From contig CAJOKR010000022.1 of the NCBI GenBank assembly GCA_905235135.1, positions 1-36,136 of the forward strand: a stretch of DNA of 36,136 nucleotides, in the 5' to 3' direction. Position 1 is the stretch's first letter; each line of letters starts with the position of its first letter. Made by a program: the position numbers and the translations under genes. The notes below the pieces were generated by a model. The model made no database searches and was not told the DNA's origin. It saw nothing but the letters and a program-made list of their open reading frames with translations. This document shows positions 34,155 through 36,136 of this stretch, piece after piece. The stretch is from an uncultured Bacteroidales bacterium (GTDB lineage: Bacteria; Bacteroidota; Bacteroidia; Bacteroidales; WCHB1-69).

Positions 34155-35284
34155 TCCTTCGAAACTTTCGCCGTCACAAAGCACAAATAGCACAGGCAGG
34201 CGAGCGGCACGATGAAGGCATAGCGGATGCCGATACCCGCCATAGCGCCCGTGAGCAGCGGGACGATGGCCGCGCCCACGATGGCCGTGGTCATCAGACC
34301 CGAGATCTCGTTCGACATCTCCGGCTTGTGATCCACACAGATGGAGAAGACCAGCGGGAAAATATTGGCGAAACCGATGCCGATGAGGATGAAGCTCAAC
34401 CACGTGGTGAAGGCGTTATAGGGCAGGAACAACAGCAGGTTGCCGATAATCGAGATGGCCACCGTGATGCCGAGGAATTTCTTCGCGCTCATCTTCTGCA
34501 GGATGACACCGCCGAGGAAACGGCCCACAAACAGGGAGATAATCAGCACGATGTTGCCCATGGCCGGGGTCACGCTCGTGTTCTCGCTCAGAATCGAGGG
34601 GATGCGGTTGAACATGGAAGCCTCCGCGCCGCAGTAGAAGAAGATGGCCAGGAACATCATCATGATGAACGGGTCTCCCAAAGCACGGATACAGTTGCCC
34701 ACCGTGGTCGGCTTCTCGTCCGACTTGCTGACGTTGCTTGGCACGAACACGACAACCATGACCAGCGTGATGAGCAGCACCACCGCGAATATCGGGAAGA
34801 GGATGCGGAAGCCCATGTCGATGGTCTCGCCGCCCTCCGGGGTGAACGAGAACCAGCCGTACTTCATCAGCGAGGTGCCGATGAGTACGAGAATCAGCGA
34901 CGTGGAGAGCGTGCCGATGGCCTTCAGCGACTGCGCGAAGGAGAGCATGCTGGAGTACTTACCCTCGTCCGAGACATCGCGGATCAGCGGGTTGCCGGAG
35001 ACTTGCAGAATCGTGGCACCCGCGCCCATCAGCAGCACCGCCAACAGGATGATCGGGAAGTTGAAGGCGAGGATGGGCAGCACCGCGCCGGCGAGGAAGA
35101 GGAGCAGGCCGATGGTGAGCATCTTCTTCTTGCCGATCTTGGACTGCCACACGCCTGTGGGCACCGACAAAACGCCGAACATGATCATGCCCGAAAGGGA
35201 GACCAACGACGCGGTGAAGGGAGAGACGTTGAAGGCCTTCTCCACCACGGAGACCAGCTGCCCGGCGGCGTCGCCGAAACCCAT
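34151..35284 (-). CDS. FucP-type sugar MFS transporter (start uncertain)
   Basis: 377 residues from the first ATG, multiple hydrophobic helices, inner membrane. The MGFGDAAGQLVSVVEKAF segment, the loop RDVSDEGKYSSMLSFAQSLK and a middle hydrophilic loop (VPSNVSKSDEKPTTVG) fit the fucose/hexose:H+ symporter branch of the major facilitator superfamily. The first helix seems to begin upstream: in the same frame, KQLSLISLFFVFLA precedes the Met as expected for TM1. Yet no ATG, GTG or TTG exists back to the TGA of the preceding gene (35374-35372). The real start may be a rare codon, or the sequence may hold an error. The substrate is likely a monosaccharide released nearby, possibly mannose. Confidence 0.9.
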   Translation of the reverse strand: MGFGDAAGQLVSVVEKAFNVSPFTASLVSLSGMIMFGVLSVPTGVWQSKIGKKKMLTIGLLLFLAGAVLPILAFNFPIILLAVLLMGAGATILQVSGNPLIRDVSDEGKYSSMLSFAQSLKAIGTLSTSLILVLIGTSLMKYGWFSFTPEGGETIDMGFRILFPIFAVVLLITLVMVVVFVPSNVSKSDEKPTTVGNCIRALGDPFIMMMFLAIFFYCGAEASMFNRIPSILSENTSVTPAMGNIVLIISLFVGRFLGGVILQKMSAKKFLGITVAISIIGNLLLFLPYNAFTTWLSFILIGIGFANIFPLVFSICVDHKPEMSNEISGLMTTAIVGAAIVPLLTGAMAGIGIRYAFIVPLACLCYLCFVTAKVSKE

Positions 35285-35371
35285 GGCCAGAAAGACAAAA
35301 AACAGGGAAATCAGGGATAGTTGTTTATAATAATGGTTATTGGTTATTGAAGCTTGTTTATGGGTATTGAA

Positions 35372-36136
35372 TCAATTAATGCGCATAATTTGAATCTCCT
35401 CCACGTTGAGGCGGACTTTCAACCAATTCAGCAGACGACGCTCGGCTTCAGGATGGGTAGTTCCATCCTTCCATTTCAGATAGACCACAGGAACCGGCAT
35501 CACCGTAAGGCTGTCTGTATCGTAGCACTGTATTTCCACTATTGCAACCTGCTGTATATCTGGATATTGCGACTTAATCTCTTTCACAATCTGTAGTGTG
35601 TTCTCAGATGAGCCGGTCAGCTTGTCGAGCTGGGCGCGCAATTGCACAATAACGGAGTCTTGCTTGCTGATAACGGCGTCTTTTTTTTCGATAATGTCCT
35701 CTATCAGCTGCGTTTGTTGCGAGATGTCCAGCACACCTTCCGTCTGCTTGATGACCAACTTGGCGCGGTCAAGGCCGTACTCCTTCTGCATGACGGCTTG
35801 CATACGGGCGATGTCCTCCGCCGACAGCGACTTCCCGATGACCCGCAAGGTGACCGTCTGCGACTTGTTGGAATACTCCTTCTGCGCGTCGATGAGCTGC
35901 ACCTTGTCGAAGAACGGGGTTTGCTGGATGTCGTGTACGAATTTGATAGTTTGTGTGTTGAATGCCGATTCGCGGACCAGGTTGATGGCCATGATTACAC
36001 TGGGGATCATCACCAGGATGGCGAAAGCATAGACCATCCGTTTCACCGCATTGAGCCGTGTGTTGTTCAGGTAGCGTTTCTGCGGGAAGCCGAGGAAGCG
36101 AACCATGATGAAGGTGGCGAAGGCGATGAAGAAGGA
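35372..36136 (-). CDS. DUF389-type membrane protein (partial, C-terminal 254 aa)
   Basis: The frame continues through the right window edge (SFFIAFATFI precedes the first Met), so the ATG at 36106 is internal and the N-terminus is missing. The visible part begins in a transmembrane helix, followed by MVRFLGFPQKRYLN, another helix (VYAFAILVMIPSVIMAINLV) and a soluble C-terminal domain. A likely coiled coil lies at about residues 150-185 (IEDIIEKKDAVISKQDSVIV). The FLGFPQKRYLN-type loop and terminal helix match the DUF389 (TIGR00341/TIGR00271-like) hydrophobic family with its Bacteroidota-type C-terminal extension. Function unknown. It lies 87 bp upstream of the MFS gene, possibly cotranscribed. 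Confidence 0.8.
   Translation of the reverse strand, partial: SFFIAFATFIMVRFLGFPQKRYLNNTRLNAVKRMVYAFAILVMIPSVIMAINLVRESAFNTQTIKFVHDIQQTPFFDKVQLIDAQKEYSNKSQTVTLRVIGKSLSAEDIARMQAVMQKEYGLDRAKLVIKQTEGVLDISQQTQLIEDIIEKKDAVISKQDSVIVQLRAQLDKLTGSSENTLQIVKEIKSQYPDIQQVAIVEIQCYDTDSLTVMPVPVVYLKWKDGTTHPEAERRLLNWLKVRLNVEEIQIMRIN

Noticed and set aside
34086-34403. N-terminal ~106-residue extension of the GH92 frame
   Set aside because: Overlaps the MFS gene out of frame and precedes a proper signal peptide starting at 34085.
34070-35320. 416-residue plus-strand frame rich in His, Glu, Gln and Arg
   Set aside because: Antisense to the MFS transporter; the composition reflects reverse-complemented hydrophobic codons.

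Overview
The window looks like a chromosome segment from a Bacteroidales bacterium (phylum Bacteroidota), probably a gut or oral commensal. Evidence: a GH92 alpha-mannosidase beside a FucP-type sugar MFS transporter, signal peptides typically ending in AQ, starts with A/T-rich leaders and no clear Shine-Dalgarno site, one TAnnTTTG-type promoter, and many FISUMP, WG-repeat, PEGA/SUMF1 and Cys-rich adhesin families common in that phylum. Every supported gene is on the minus strand, so transcription runs from high to low coordinates. The many plus-strand open frames are antisense shadows. No tRNA, rRNA, CRISPR array, transposase or integrase was seen.

Layout from right to left. (1) 36136-31092: the 3' end of a DUF389-type membrane protein, a sugar MFS transporter, and a secreted GH92 alpha-mannosidase with a chitobiase-type C-terminal domain and an F5/8C-like domain, closed by a hairpin terminator. 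(2) 31091-30633: a non-coding gap rich in inverted repeats (33-nt hairpin, small hairpin, about 109-nt imperfect palindrome). (3) 30632-19199: a small HTH regulator and then a compact run of genes. It contains a three-helix membrane protein, a 1038-residue tubulin/FtsZ-superfamily protein, a zinc-ribbon/TM/coiled-coil/MORN-like protein, and seven exported proteins. Those include a PEGA-SUMF1 protein without FGE cysteines, a CsgG/FlgT-like protein, a frameshifted small protein, and two proteins sharing a duplicated N-terminal domain. Several neighbours abut or overlap by 0-8 bases. (4) 18949-15154: a single-domain FISUMP protein and two tandem WG-repeat lipoproteins. (5) 14981-9137: four tandem paralogues, each a beta-helix domain fused to a C-terminal FISUMP domain, headed by the one recognisable promoter. 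(6) 9120-1: the first 3040 codons of a giant secreted protein, with 13 beta-helix units, an IgGFc-binding-like domain, a PKD-like domain, and a Cys-repeat region ending in a near-identical 153-bp tandem array. It runs off the window.

The most interesting reading is that region 3 encodes an undescribed envelope machine. A cytoplasmic tubulin-like GTPase would be tied to the inner membrane by two membrane proteins and, through them, to a set of periplasmic or outer-membrane proteins. The co-oriented lipoproteins and adhesin-like proteins of regions 4-6 may be its surface cargo or may simply be neighbours. The link is inferred from gene order and topology only.
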